From positions 9,741,501 through 9,805,500 of the forward strand of contig OY821741.1 in NCBI GenBank assembly GCA_963682055.1: a DNA stretch of 64,000 nucleotides, written 5' to 3'. This document shows, piece by piece, positions 10,951-22,495 of this stretch (positions are counted from its first letter, which is position 1; every line of letters begins with the position of its first letter). The translations under genes were made by a program, and so were the position numbers. The notes under the pieces are model-generated. The model did no database searches. It was not told the origin of the DNA and saw nothing but the letters and a program-made list of their open reading frames with translations. Origin of the DNA: Primula veris. Its lineage: Eukaryota; Streptophyta; Magnoliopsida; Ericales; Primulaceae.

Positions 10951-11540
10951 ATGTGTTCTGCTGTATTATTTGCGAAAACTAAATATGTTTATTCGTGTCC
11001 AACTTTTATTACAATTCTCTCTTTATTTAATTTAAAATTGAGTTATGTTGATTTAATATCATTAATTATAATAACGAAAAAGGTTCTCCTCACAATATCT
11101 CTAGCAAATAACTCTGTATTATTAGAAAAATAAATGCTTATTTCTGAATATAGAATCAAAACATATAACCTATTATGCACTTATATATTGTGCTTACAAA
11201 ATATGGCAACATAATATAATAACGAATAAACTTTCCTAGTTTATTCAACATGATTGATTTCTCAATCTTTTGTTTATTGGTTGACTTCAATAAAAGAATC
11301 TTTGCTACACAATTCTTCCTATAATATATTCTAATATTGCACATATTGGAATATTTTCTCACTGTATTTTGCTTGATCAACAAGCTGCAATCGTAGAGAA
11401 ATCTTGACCTGTCAGTCAATATTTTTCAGTTGTAATAGTCATTTATAACTGAAAGTGTAACTCATAAAAGATTTATTAGTAACAAGATGAACATATAACA
11501 AAGTAAATGACTAAGTTTTGTTTATCAAAATAGTGACACG
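10951..11540. other. No recognisable feature
   Basis: AT-rich DNA with a few short open frames on both strands (the longest is 87 codons, minus strand, 11419-11156). None resembles a known protein and none has splice-site support. It could be decayed LTR sequence, but I cannot show that. Confidence 0.4.
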
Positions 11541-12047
11541 AAAAGAAATTATTTGGATTCTGTACTTTTTTATCTTGAACCCCAAAAGAGTAAAAAGACC
11601 CGATTGTTTTGTGGTACCATATACTAATTTCTCATGAGTACTATATATGGAACCATACCAGAAAACATACTGAATGAAAATCTTATAAATGTAAATTACT
11701 TGGCCTCTATATTGGTAATAAGAATAACATTCGGTAGACTGGATTATGTTAAAGTAGATTACACATGCCGGTCTCTTTTTAGCTTAAAAACACTCGGTGC
11801 AGTAATTAATACTATAGAATATACGTTTGTACAATCTGATATATCTCAAGAATTATTTTGACCAGATATAATTAAATCTTCCAGCTATATGTCCATTTGA
11901 TGTATCTTTCGTTTTTCATGGCTTTTTAACATCTCATTCGGTATATAAGATGTGCCTCAACAAAACGTACAAATACAATCTCACAACCCAATTAGAAAAC
12001 AGTTGTGAAAGGAAAAAGGGAATGATTTCTAAACATTAAGATACTAA
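11541..12047 (+). pseudogene. Promoter-only remnant of a neprosin unit (subtype 2)
   Basis: Nearly identical to the upstream region of pseudogene B (31845-32353): the shared 'ctcatgagtactatatatgg' (11633 and 31930), 'ggtagactggattatgttaa', the TATA-box candidate tatataaga near 11942, and the leader 'gatttctaaacattaagata'. The match ends at 'gatactaagta' (about 12047), 10-15 bases before the expected exon 1 start codon position, where the CGGTT-rich block begins. No downstream exon is found. Confidence 0.75.
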
Positions 12048-12275
12048 GTAATAGGGCTGGGTTCGGTTCGGTTTTTAGCAAAACCGAAACCGATCATATT
12101 TTTCGGTTCGGTTTTTTTCTGTTTCGGTCTTTTTATTTTTTGGACCGAACCGAACCAGTTTTTTGCGGTCCAGTTTCGGTCTTTTTCGGTGCAGTTTCGG
12201 TCTTTTTCGGTTTCGGTCTTTTTTGGTTCAGCTATCGGTCCGGTTCGGTTTTTTCGGTTTTTCGCCCACAACCCA
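12048..12275. repeat. CGGTTT-rich repeat block
   Basis: Dense runs of 'ttcggttcggtttttt' and the complementary 'accgaaccgaac', beginning 'gggctgggttcggttcgg' and ending 'ggtttttcgcccacaaccc'. Such blocks with imperfectly complementary ends are common in plants and often belong to hAT-like non-autonomous elements. I find no target-site duplication here. The open frames on both strands in this block follow from the repeat and are not genes. Confidence 0.5.
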
Positions 12276-12287
12276 ATATTTTGTATC

Positions 12288-12400
12288 TCCAGACTGATCT
12301 AATCTTCCTTGATAATCACACATGAATTATGGTTCTGATATGATCCAGACTGATCTAATCTTCCTTGATAATCACACGTGAATTATGGCTTCTGATTTGA
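12288..12400. repeat. Tandem duplication of about 56 bp
   Basis: 'ccagactgatctaatcttcc' followed by 'ttgataatcacac' occurs twice in a row (about 12288 and 12346), with 2-3 differences between the copies. Confidence 0.8.
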
Positions 12401-12714
12401 TCATATCTTAATTAATTCGGGTAAATTTTGGATTGATACCTTATATACAATATTTAATTAAAGATTAGTGTATGAAACTGAAACTAATTTAGTATTGGTC
12501 TATTTCTCCTAACTAACCAATAAAAATGTAAAAAATAAGAAAAACTGAAAAAATTCCAAAAAATAAAAATGGAAAAATAAAAAAAATCTGAAAAAATCCA
12601 AAAAAAATAATTAAAAGAAGCAAAATCCCGAAAAAACACTAATAATATTTTAAAAATTCAAAAAAATCTAAAATCAACAAAAATCCAAAAACGCAAAAAA
12701 AACAAAAAACAGTA
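12401..12714. other. A-rich non-coding stretch
   Basis: Dominated by 'aaaaaat' and 'gaaaaa' runs between 12520 and 12710. Nothing gene-like was seen. Confidence 0.6.
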
Positions 12715-13425
12715 TAAGTCGGTTTAAGTCATTTTAAAAACAGTTTGATTCGTTTGAAGTCATTTTAAAAACAGTATAAGTCGATTTAACTCATTTTAAA
12801 AACAGTCTGAGTCGATTTAAGTCATTGTAAAAACAGTCTGAGTCGATTTAACTCATTTTAAAAACATTCTGAGTCGATTTAAGTCATTGTAAAAACAGTC
12901 TGAGTCGATTTAAGTCATTTTAAAAACAATCTGAGTCGATTTAAGTCATTTTAAAAACAGTCTGAGTCGATTTAAGTCATTGTAAAAACAATCTGAGTCG
13001 ATTTAAGTCATTTTAAAAATAATGAGTCATTTTAAGTCATTTTAAAAACAGTATGAGTCGATTTAGGTCATTTTAAAAATAGTATTGAGTCGATTTAAGT
13101 CATTTTAAAAACATTCGGAGTTGATTTAAGTCATTGTAAAAACAGTCCGAGTCGTTTTAAATCATTGTAAAAACAGTCTGAGTCGTTTTAAGTCATTGTA
13201 AAAACAGTAATAGTCGATTTAAGTCATTGTAAAAACATTCTAAGTCGTTTTAAGTCATTTTAAAGAAAGTATGAGTCGATTTAAGTCATTTTAAAAACAG
13301 TATGAGTCGATCTAAGTCATTTTAAAAAGAGTATGAGTCGATCTAAGTCATTTTAAAAAGAGTATGAGTCGACTTAAATCATTTTAAAAATAGTCTAAGT
13401 TATTTTAAAAATAGACTGAGTCTTT
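12715..13425. repeat. 31-bp minisatellite, about 23 copies
   Basis: The consensus unit is gagtcgatttaagtcatttt followed by aaaaacagtct. It runs head to tail, mostly with a 31-bp period; a few units are one base or more longer or shorter. Variants include gtcattg for gtcattt, and 'tcgttttaa' for 'tcgatttaa'; the last units (13300-13425) are the most diverged. No protein frame is maintained through it. Confidence 0.92.
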
Positions 13426-13948
13426 TTATGTAACTAATGATTAGATTAAAGTAGTCTATGACCATTAATAATCTATTATCATGTTTTAAACTTTATTAGT
13501 CAAATCTGTTTGGTTTTAACAAGTGAAGTCTGAATTGCAATATATTTTAAAAGTATGTGGACCAAAACAAAACAAAACAAAACATAAAACTAAACTTTAT
13601 CAAATTTACAAAATATGTCCTTGCGGAATTTAGCAGCAGCTAGGATTTGAGAACACCGCCAACATGCCACCACCAGTACGGTGAGAAAGACATATCACAG
13701 CCCACCACCGCCGGCCCCTCCGCCACCGCCCTTCAAATATACATAGATATAGCTATATACATATACACATATACACACATATATATATATATAGGCAGCG
13801 ATGGGGACCATGTAGGGTGGCGGAGGTGGTCCATGGAGGCGGCGTCGACGGTCCAAGACGATGGTGGAGTCCATGGCGGCGGAAGTAACCCTATGCAGAA
13901 ATTTTTTTAGAGAGAGAAAGAAAAAATAGAAAAAAAAAATATACTATT
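13426..13948. other. Non-coding stretch with simple repeats and a GC-rich patch
   Basis: Contains (AAAAC)n at 13566-13585, a locally GC-rich patch (13660-13730 and 13795-13890, with ccaccgccgg and ggcggcg runs) split by an AT/AC-rich microsatellite (13741-13793), and an A-rich end. No conserved gene was recognised. The patch could be a captured gene scrap. Confidence 0.4.
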
Positions 13949-14150
13949 TGTTGTGTAACATATTAGCTATGTATTTAGGGAGACAGAAGTAGAGAGAGAG
14001 GGGGAACAATATAGTCTTTTATTATGAATGAATATGAATGGAATGTCAAATACAAGACCCCTAGCCCTCTTTATATAGATAGAGGGTTAGGGTTACAAGC
14101 CCATCTGGGCCCATTAAGTAAAAGCCCAAGAGTCCAATAATCTTACAACA
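13949..14150 (-). repeat. 3' LTR of copia element 1
   Basis: 202 bp, identical by eye to 20692-20893. The minus-strand start is TGTTGTAAGATTATTGGACT. The polypurine tract lies at about 14151-14161. Confidence 0.92.
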
Positions 14151-14229
14151 CTCCCCCTTTGGACGTTTTGAATTCTTCGTCTTCATGCAGTTGATCTGAG
14201 TCGAGTTCATTCGCAGTGCTAAACACATA

Positions 14230-14830
14230 AAAACCTTAAGGCCGGAAAACCCAGTGTGGGACAAAACCGGTACCTAGGAGAAACTGTGTAGCCGAATGAT
14301 ATAGGCCGAAATATCATGTAAGTAACTAACCACAAAACAGTGTGCCTCATCAAAACCTTGTCAGAGCAAACCCAATGGGAAAATCTCTGATCGAAGGAAA
14401 AAGAGTGCAACAATGGTAGTAGTAGGGATCAACCACAAAACAGGTGCCTCATCAAAACCTTGCTAGAGTAAACCCAGTGGGAAAAAATCTCTAGTCGAAG
14501 GACAAAAGAGTACACAGTGGTAAGAAGTATACAACAGGATACTCCCCCTAATTTCGGCAATCTTAAGTGAGATATGATAGGAACGTGTCTCGCTAAAAAC
14601 CTTGCCAAGGAAAACCCAGTGGAAAAAAACCTTGGTCTAAGGACAAAAAGAGTACACGAGCATGCGACTGGATGCTCCCCCTCACTTGTACACGACAGGG
14701 TGCGAAGATTTCGACTAAGTAGTAATTAGTGCAATAAGCATTCACCAGGATGCTCCCCCTCACTTGCACACGACTGGGTGCAAAGATTTCATATTCCAAG
14801 AAAGAGTACGAGCATTCGACTGGATGCCTC
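14230..14830 (-). repeat. Four-fold imperfect repeat in the 3' region of copia element 1
   Basis: A unit beginning 'aaaacctt' and containing 'aaacccagtgggaaaa' (plus strand) recurs at about 14237, 14354, 14455 and 14597, each followed by 'gaagga..aaaagagt'. Further on, 'ggatgctccccctcact' recurs at about 14671 and 14750. On the minus strand these give several AGGGGGAG tracts resembling the polypurine tract. Comparable repeats lie downstream of pol in many plant copia elements. The same region in element 2 is 21620-22240. Confidence 0.75.
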
Positions 14831-15110
14831 ATTTACTTACATACGACTGGATGCAAGAAAATCTAACGTGGAATAGAACGAGCATTCAACTGGATGCTCT
14901 TAAACTTCATTTGTGAAGATTAATTTCGGCGAGAAATGCTAAATAGCATAATGTAGTCATGTCTCTCTTGATCAATAACAACAAGTTGTCTTCTATGACA
15001 AGTGTTTTATCTGGATCGTGAGACAGAACATATGTAATTCAAATATGACTAATACTAGCTCGAAGCCATATACACTCTCTAGTCGTCTCATAGAGCACGA
15101 ATAGATCAGA

Positions 15111-15330
15111 GTGATTCACTTGGAGTCATTCCAAGACCTCCAAGATGTCGCCTTATTCCTAATGGTAAAGACATACCATGTTAGGAATATCCCTTATGCG
15201 GGTCTGATAAGTAACCGGCATCGGTATAACCGAAAAAGGGTTGCGTTAATTCGAGTACCGAAGGGGGTAGGTACACTCGATGACGCAAATGGGATAAACT
15301 AGCCCACTTCCAAAATTACCATAAGGTAAG
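15111..15330 (-). pseudogene. Copia RNase H remnant (element 1)
   Basis: The minus strand reads GYTDAGYLSDPHKGYS, matching the GYADAGYLSDPHKARSQTGY landmark of copia RNase H. It is followed by frames with stops. The equivalent in element 2 is 22496-22678. Confidence 0.75.
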
Positions 15331-15399
15331 GGAATGTGTCTTTAGTGCCATTTCGATGGCAGCGTGTTAGCGCGATGTTGTGTCGAGCTATACCATTCA

Positions 15400-15900
15400 C
15401 AACAGACGAGATGTTCGTCCTATCACATTAGACCAAGTACAATGATGTGCTTATTGTACTTAGATATGAACATTATGGTTCAATATCTCTTCATCGTCTC
15501 AACAGGGACGGACTGGGTCTATATCAATGTCTAGTGATCGAACGATCATGGGAGAATCTGACGACTTAGCGTCATGATGACTAAAACGTCATAACACCTT
15601 CTGGGTGTAGTCTGAATCATGGACTTAGATTCAATCTTTACGGGACTCAATCATCAGGTTGAGTCACTACCGTGTCTTCCCAAGATCCTTCATCTCGAAG
15701 GCAAATCCAAAAATGGATCGCGTAATAAAACACGCAAGGGCATAATACTTGTTCAAGTATCCCAAGCTAATCAAGTACTCACTTAGGCGGTATACCACAT
15801 CCGCTCGGATTATATTAATCCATATAGTGAACGTCTCAGTCAATTGAGATCGTGTTCCGTGGTCAGAAACTACTTGATTTAAGCACATGAAGTCACACAT
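15400..15900 (-). pseudogene. Copia reverse transcriptase remnant (element 1)
   Basis: The motif FEMKDLGKT is readable at about 15670-15700 (minus strand), typical of the RT region after the YVDD box. The downstream DDEEIL landmark (about 15490) is also recognisable. Multiple stops lie in between. Confidence 0.7.
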
Positions 15901-18559
15901 GGACCTTCATCTATATCTCTTTGTCTAAATCCCCATAGAGATAAAACCGTGACCACATTCATGGCTGCATACTCAGTTTTTCGGAAACTACTAAACTGGT
16001 AAAGTAGGGGACTGTTATAATGTCCATTACGAGGAAATCAACCATCTCGTAATCAATTCCAAGGTGTGAGAGAAGCCTTGCGCTACTAGGCGAGCATTCT
16101 ACAATCTCATTATTCTCATCACTTTTCCTTACGAATAACCAAATAAACGAACTCATTTAACATTGGTGGTGTTGGAACTACAGGTCCGAACACACTTTCG
16201 CTAAGGAGTCTACTTGGATTGCAAGTTTCCATTAGTACAGTCTATTCTACGTTGACTTCAGGCAACGGTACATGGTACTCTGTCATAATTTGTTCATATT
16301 ATCAGTCGTCACCGAATATATGAACAAGTAATCAATGACAGTCTCGTTTCGCTTCAATATCGTCTAAGATATCATGATCGACAGATATTTCGAGATTCTT
16401 AGGATGAGGAGGAAATCACACATCTCCTTGATCCTTTATAATCTCGTGCGACAAATGAGTTTCAGTTCACCACCTCTGGGGCTGAACGAATTAAGAACCG
16501 GTCAACTTCCTCATATCTTGGGAAGGACGACAGACTGACGGCCGACGGCAGCGTCCTTTGCTTGGCGGGTTCGGCCAAAGCAACGTGTTACGACTGGAAC
16601 ACGGCGTCCGACAAGGACGTCTATCCTTGCAAGCATTTTTCAGCAGGTATAAATGATCTCATGACATCTCATAAAATCATTAAATGCGTTTGGCATTTAG
16701 TTAGACTTGAGGGAGTCTATGTACTTACTTATCACTAAGTGCAATTTTGGGGATCAAGCTAAGACTGAGTGGGTCATACCACGTTATTTCACGTCGTTCC
16801 TTATCGATGGTAACGTGCAAATCTCCCCCTAACGACGGGGAGAACAGTCTTAGCGATGTCACTTTCGCATATCATGCGGTAAAGAGATCGCTTGCCAAGG
16901 TTACTCTATCAAATGATAGGCAGGGGATTCATAATCGACTTATGTCCCCTTTAGAGGTCCATATTTTGAACGCTAGAGCGGCTCAATCAAAATATTAATT
17001 TATCACTCTAAACACGCGTTAATATGAGACTTCTGGCTCATAACCAGTAACCAGCTGGTACGCATATGGTGTTTGAGTATCTATGGGCCTCATGACGGAC
17101 CAATGCAGCAAAATAGCATAACCCCATACGGAAATATAAATCTTGGTGCGCAAGACCAAGAAATGCGTGCAATCATTTGCAGTCGCATCATCAAGCTTTC
17201 CGTGAGTCCATTTTGGGTCTGAACATAATCGACAGGATGTTCAATTTCAATTTCCAAACTCAAGTAATTCAAATCGAAATTTCGATTATTACTCTTTGGA
17301 ATTATCAAGTCGACTAGACTTTTCAGGATAATCCGGATCATGAGCCATCAACTTAATGATAGGGCTAAAAGTTTGGAAAGTGCTGCATTTATGTGGACAA
17401 CATTAAAATGTGACCATATTGTCGATGCATCAACCATAACCATTTATATTTATGGTCCGTCTTATGGTTGGATAAGTCCACAATAACTCCTTCAATTCTT
17501 TACAAGAATTCTACGAGTTCATTTCGTGATCTTTACACATACTAGTCTTTCAAAATGAGCATTAGCGGCATTAATTTCGGATTAATCACGAAATATATTC
17601 TCAGAGAGAATCCAAATGCGATGCGATTATAAATCAATCATCGTATTTTGACCCGGGAATATCTCATCCGGTCAATGCCACAATATCAAAATGCTCTTAT
17701 CAATCGACGACAGGCGAATGATAGTATAGACAATCATGTCGTAGCATCTAAATCATTTATCATTCGACGACAGGCGAAATGATAAGGTAACTTTAAATGC
17801 TTTAAAGAATGTGGTAGCAACCACTTGAAAGACATTTCAACTCCTCTAAAATACGCTTTTGGTCGTATTGAATGGAGGCTATGTAAAGAAATTTTAATTT
17901 TTTCATGAGCTATTACCAGATAACACTGGTTTTCTCGAATATTTTATAACTCAACAAGGTACGACAGGACCTATAGGAGTATAATGCCTCATATTTGACA
18001 AATCAATTTGGCTTTACCAAAAATTTCGATTTGGAACGACAGGTCCAGAATCGTTGTCACTGAGTACTCTTTTAGGCAAGTAGTTGGTGAAATTATGTGG
18101 TACACTGTTACCCACTATTTTCAAAAAAAATCAACTACCCCACAAGTATTACCTAAAATTTCATAATTTAAAGTTTGGTCACATTTGTCAAAGGAATTTG
18201 CTCAAAAACACTTTAAATTATTTCGGGAAATTTTGTAAACAGGCAAACCACAATCCAAAAGTATGTCCAAATGGAAAAATCATAATCCAAATGGAAAAAC
18301 ATAATCCAGATGAGCGAAAAAATGGCTCAATGATTTATCAAAATCAATAAAGAAAGGTATCAAACTCATTTGAGCCACAAAATCGGGGGTCTCAATAGTT
18401 TCCTTTCAATTAACTTTAACCACATTAGCATCGGTTTTTCCACCTTTATAATAGTTATGAACTATTTAAGGAGTAACCGTGCATGACCTTTGTCTTTATA
18501 GCATAGAGTTGGCTCCTTGAGCATTATCTCTTATTTTGTGACAACGGCCCATATTGTTC

Positions 18560-18960
18560 CTTTCAATTACTGTCTTGGAGCCACAGGTTTTCGATTTTGA
18601 CGATTGTCTAAAATCTCGCTTGGCTAGGCGATTCATCGGGATCGTGACAGTTCGAGACAAATAACGCTTGTCTCGGTTCTCGATTCGTGGAAAAAAAAAT
18701 GTACACGAAGAGCATTAATCAGGCAAACAATTCGTTATTGACCCAATAGGATTAAAACTACTCACCGGAGTAATTTTCTTATCCAATAACAGATGGGTGA
18801 TAAAGGAACATGGTGAATATAAATTCACGATACAGCTTATGGAATACAATTTCCAAGCTAGTATTTTGGTGAAGGATTGCTCCAATATGTCAATTTCAGA
18901 CATTTGTTCACCATAGACGTCATCACGTCTCAAATGTGACGGCGGAATAAAATCAACGCC
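18560..18960 (-). pseudogene. Copia gag remnant (element 1)
   Basis: The minus strand carries GEQMSEIDILEQSFT (about 18860-18910), equivalent to the (E)EVTEADLLEKTFSTFH region of copia gag, in a 72-codon open stretch (18933-18715). The following knuckle region has decayed (CYKDKGHA at about 18490-18515). No start-to-knuckle frame exists. Confidence 0.6.
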
Positions 18961-19263
18961 TTAGCATTCATCATGATGGTAACAACAAACTTGTGTTTTA
19001 CTCATCAAAGATGGCATCCAAAAAAAATTTTGGGCATCACATTTTCACACATCAGGGTGAGTAACATGTGGTGACGGATTAAAATCAACGTTTAAACAGT
19101 CATTTCGCAAGTATGTTTTACGATTTTTTCATCATAGATGACATCCAACATGTGTTGGGAGTTCTGGATTATTTTTCATATAAAACGACTGGTTTATATG
19201 TTTATAGTTTGCATAAGCACAAACATTTTTTTCGAAACGACAGGTTCGAAAACATTAGTTTTG

Positions 19264-20600
19264 CTTCTCATGTGAATCGGTTCTCATTGATCGAACGACG
19301 GGTCGATACTGAAACACCAATTCGGCGAAACATACATCACTATATAAACACACTCGGGGAAATTATTATTTAGTCAACCCCTTTCGGTAGCTCTACTTGA
19401 AAAACGACCAGGAAAGACGGTGAGGATGGAGGGCACGAATGCCACTTAAAACCCGACCTCATTAGGATATCGACTTCCGCCTATATCTTTCCTAGACATC
19501 GTATCCAAATAGGTGAGCCTATTTAGGGAAGGTTCATAATTTTTCCAACTTAAATGTGAATATATATGATTTCGCAAATTTCCATATTGTAAACATGGTA
19601 GTGATAAATATATAGATTGTACCTGTTACCATGATTAATAATTCTAACATGGTAGCACATATTGCTAATAAGGAAATAACTCAATCTAAATCTACCAAGT
19701 TACACTAGCAAGATATAACTCAATCTTTCATTATTTCTGCCGTATGTGTATATTTTATTAATGGTAATTACAACATGCAAGGGTGCAGTATATTTAATTA
19801 CTAATTTACCATATCACATGCAGGGAGGGCAAATTTTAATTATCATTATACAATATACATGCAATTTCTATACATGGTAGTAAATAAATATTACATGGCA
19901 GTGATCAATTATATAGATTGTACCTGTTTCATGATTAACTAACATGGCATTACATATTTCCTTATAAGGAAATCAAATTAACGCTAACAATCTAGATTAT
20001 TATTTACCAATTTTACACTAGCAATATCTAAATTAATATTATACAAATCTATTGCTTTTATGTGTATATTACTATTCATGGTAATACAATAATTATATCA
20101 CATAAGGGAAGGAATCAAAATTGAATTCATGGGGAGGTCGTATACATACGGCATATTTATCAATCTGGCGGTGCATAGCATGATATTTTGTTTATTAATG
20201 GAAATCAACCAAAAATGGTCACCGTAACTAACTTGGTGCACAATGAAGTATTTTCATTCATTATAGGATATTTATATGTATACATGCATATTAGTGCTAA
20301 TTCAAGTTTCAGTGTCTTTAGCTAAGAAGTATTGAACTGCATACAATTTACATGTTTGTCACAAGTCAAAAACCACAGTTCTAATTAAGCTATAACAAGG
20401 TGTAACCAATAAGGTTTGTCATCATACTGTATCAATTCTAATCACAATAAATTAAATTATTTAGTACAGAGGTGGTTACGCACATGCACTTTCATATTTT
20501 ATTTGTAAGGGGTAGAAAAAGTATTTGTATACCGTACGCCTCGTATTTTGATGAAGGTCGATATAGCAATAACTCAATTAAACTCGGATAAACCTCAAGG
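19264..20600. other. Segment present in element 1 and absent from element 2
   Basis: Element 2 joins 'aaaacattagtttt' (26640-26655) directly to 'ataaaaacccaatat' (26657), skipping the DNA that lies between 19264 and about 20600 in element 1. The extra 1.3 kb has AT-rich diverged repeats ('catggtagtgataaatatat' at about 19595 and 'catggcagtgatcaattata' at 19894) and no open frame. It sits near the minus-strand 5' end, where gag or leader would be expected. Confidence 0.6.
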
Positions 20601-20691
20601 TTTATAGATACCCAATATATGTGCGTTTAACCAAAATCTCCAATATCCGCGAGCGTATATTTTAGTCTCCACGAGCAAAGTGCTGATAACG

Positions 20692-20893
20692 TGTTGTGTA
20701 ACATATTAGCTATGTATTTAGGGAGACAGAAGTAGAGAGAGAGGGGGAACAATATAGTCTTTTATTATGAATGAATATGAATGGAATGTCAAATACAAGA
20801 CCCCTAGCCCTCTTTATATAGATAGAGGGTTAGGGTTACAAGCCCATCTGGGCCCATTAAGTAAAAGCCCAAGAGTCCAATAATCTTACAACA
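20692..20893 (-). repeat. 5' LTR of copia element 1
   Basis: 202 bp, identical by eye to 13949-14150, followed by the target duplication ctatt. The minus strand just inside reads CGTTATCAGCACTTTGCTCG, the likely primer-binding region, which is not the usual initiator-Met sequence. Confidence 0.9.
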
Positions 20894-21160
20894 CTATTTA
20901 TATTTAGCTAAAATTGGACAAATACTTAAATAGTTTTGTAAAAAAAATCAATCCTTAAATAAATTCAGGAGTAAGACTAATCCTTAAATAGTTTAATTTT
21001 GATAGATCATTCCTTAATTTCCCAATGTATCTAGTATCTTCTAAGATACATGGGTACATTAAGGGTCAACTGCATGATTGTAGCTTAGGTTGATATTAAA
21101 AGATATTGTTTACTTCAAAAAAAGATATATTTACACGATCACTAAAAAAAATATTCATAT
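20894..21160. other. Flank between two elements, no feature
   Basis: Unassigned AT-rich DNA containing four diverged 'ccttaaat' phrases (20927-21015). It was continuous with 13948 before element 1 inserted. Confidence 0.4.
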
Positions 21161-21338
21161 TTAAACCAATAATTCAATATATAATTTCAATCTATCTTTA
21201 ATAAAATATTTCGTTAGTAAAAAGATTGAAATTGTGATAAAAATATTGCATAAAATACGAGATTTAGTTAGAACAATTTTGAGAAACAAGATAATATCTT
21301 TTACAAAGATTATATCTATTAAAACAAATCTTCATATT

Positions 21339-21541
21339 TGTTGTGAGTCTTATTAGCTCAGTATATATATTGTATAGGAGACATAGAGAGAGGAAATAGT
21401 AGGTCTTTATTAATCAGAGTGTCTCAATACAAGAAGACCCTAACCTTCTTTATATAGAAGAGGTTAGGGTTATACAAGATAAAAAGCCCAACTTAGGCCC
21501 ACTATGAGTAAGACTCAATAGTCCAATAATATCCTACAACA
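21339..21541 (-). repeat. 3' LTR of copia element 2
   Basis: About 203 bp, tgttg to caaca, next to the minus-strand AAAGGGGGAG tract. The target duplication atatt precedes it. Confidence 0.9.
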
Positions 21542-22495
21542 CTCCCCCTTTGGACGTCTTGAATTCTTCGTCTTCATGCAGTCGATCTGAGTCGAGTTCA
21601 TTCGCAGTGCTAAACACATAAAAACCTTAGGGCCGGAAAACCCAGTGTGGGACAAAACCGGTACCTAGGAGAAATTGTGTAGCCGAATGATATAGGCCGA
21701 AATATCATGTAAGTAACTAACCACAAAACAGTGTGCCTCATCAAAACCTTGACAGAGCAAACCCTATGGGAAAATCTCTGATCGAAGGAAAAAGAGTGCA
21801 ACAGTGGTAGTAGTAGGGGATCAACCACAAAACAGGTGCCTCATCAAAACCTTGCTAGAGTAAACCCAGTGGGAAAAACCTCTAGTCGAAGGACAAAAGA
21901 GTACACAGTGGTAAGAACTATACAACAGGATACTCCCCCTAATTCGGCAATCTTAAGTGAGATAAGATGGGAACGTGTCTCGCTAAAAACCTTGCCAAGG
22001 AAAACCCAGTGGGAAAAAACCTTGGTCTAAGGACAAAAAGAGTACACGAGCATGCGACTGGATGCTCCCCCTCACTTGCACACGACAGGGTGCGAGGATT
22101 TCGACTAAGTAGTAATTAGTGCAATAAGCATTCACCTGGATGCTCCCCCTCACTTGCACACGACTGGATGCAAAGATTTCATATTCCAAGAAACAGTACG
22201 AGCATTCGACTGGATGCCTCATTTACTTGCACATGACTGTATGCAAGAAAATATAACGTGGAATAAAACGAGCATTCGACAGGATGCTCTTAAACTTCAT
22301 ATGTGAAGATTTATTTCGGCAACAAATGCTAAATAGCATAATCTAGTCATATCTCTCTTGATCGATAACAACAAGTTGTCCTCAAATAAGACAAGTATTT
22401 TATCCGGATCGTGAGACAGAGCATACGTAATTCAAATATGGCTAATACGAGCTCGAAGCCATATACACTCTCTAGTCGTCTCATAGAGCACGAAA

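Larger units (their letters stand above)
13949..20893 (-). mobile_element. Decayed Ty1/copia element 1 with identical LTRs
   Basis: The two LTRs, 13949-14150 and 20692-20893, are 202 bp each and identical by eye. They start tgttg, end caaca, and are flanked by the perfect 5-bp duplication ctatt (13944-13948 and 20894-20898). A purine-rich tract (AAAGGGGGAG on the minus strand) lies against the left LTR, so transcription runs right to left. The interior carries recognisable but stop-riddled gag, RT and RNase H segments and no long open frame. Identical LTRs beside a decayed coding region suggest recent movement using proteins supplied by another element. Confidence 0.92.

Noticed and set aside
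12044..12325. Open frames on both strands rich in Thr-Glu-Lys or Val-Phe-Gly
   Set aside because: Produced by the CGGTTT repeat; no start context or homologue.
12715..13425. CRISPR-like array
   Set aside because: Units are contiguous repeats without unique spacers, and the window is plant nuclear DNA.
13647..13910. 87-codon frame in the GC-rich patch
   Set aside because: Composed of simple-repeat and microsatellite sequence; no recognisable domain or splice support.
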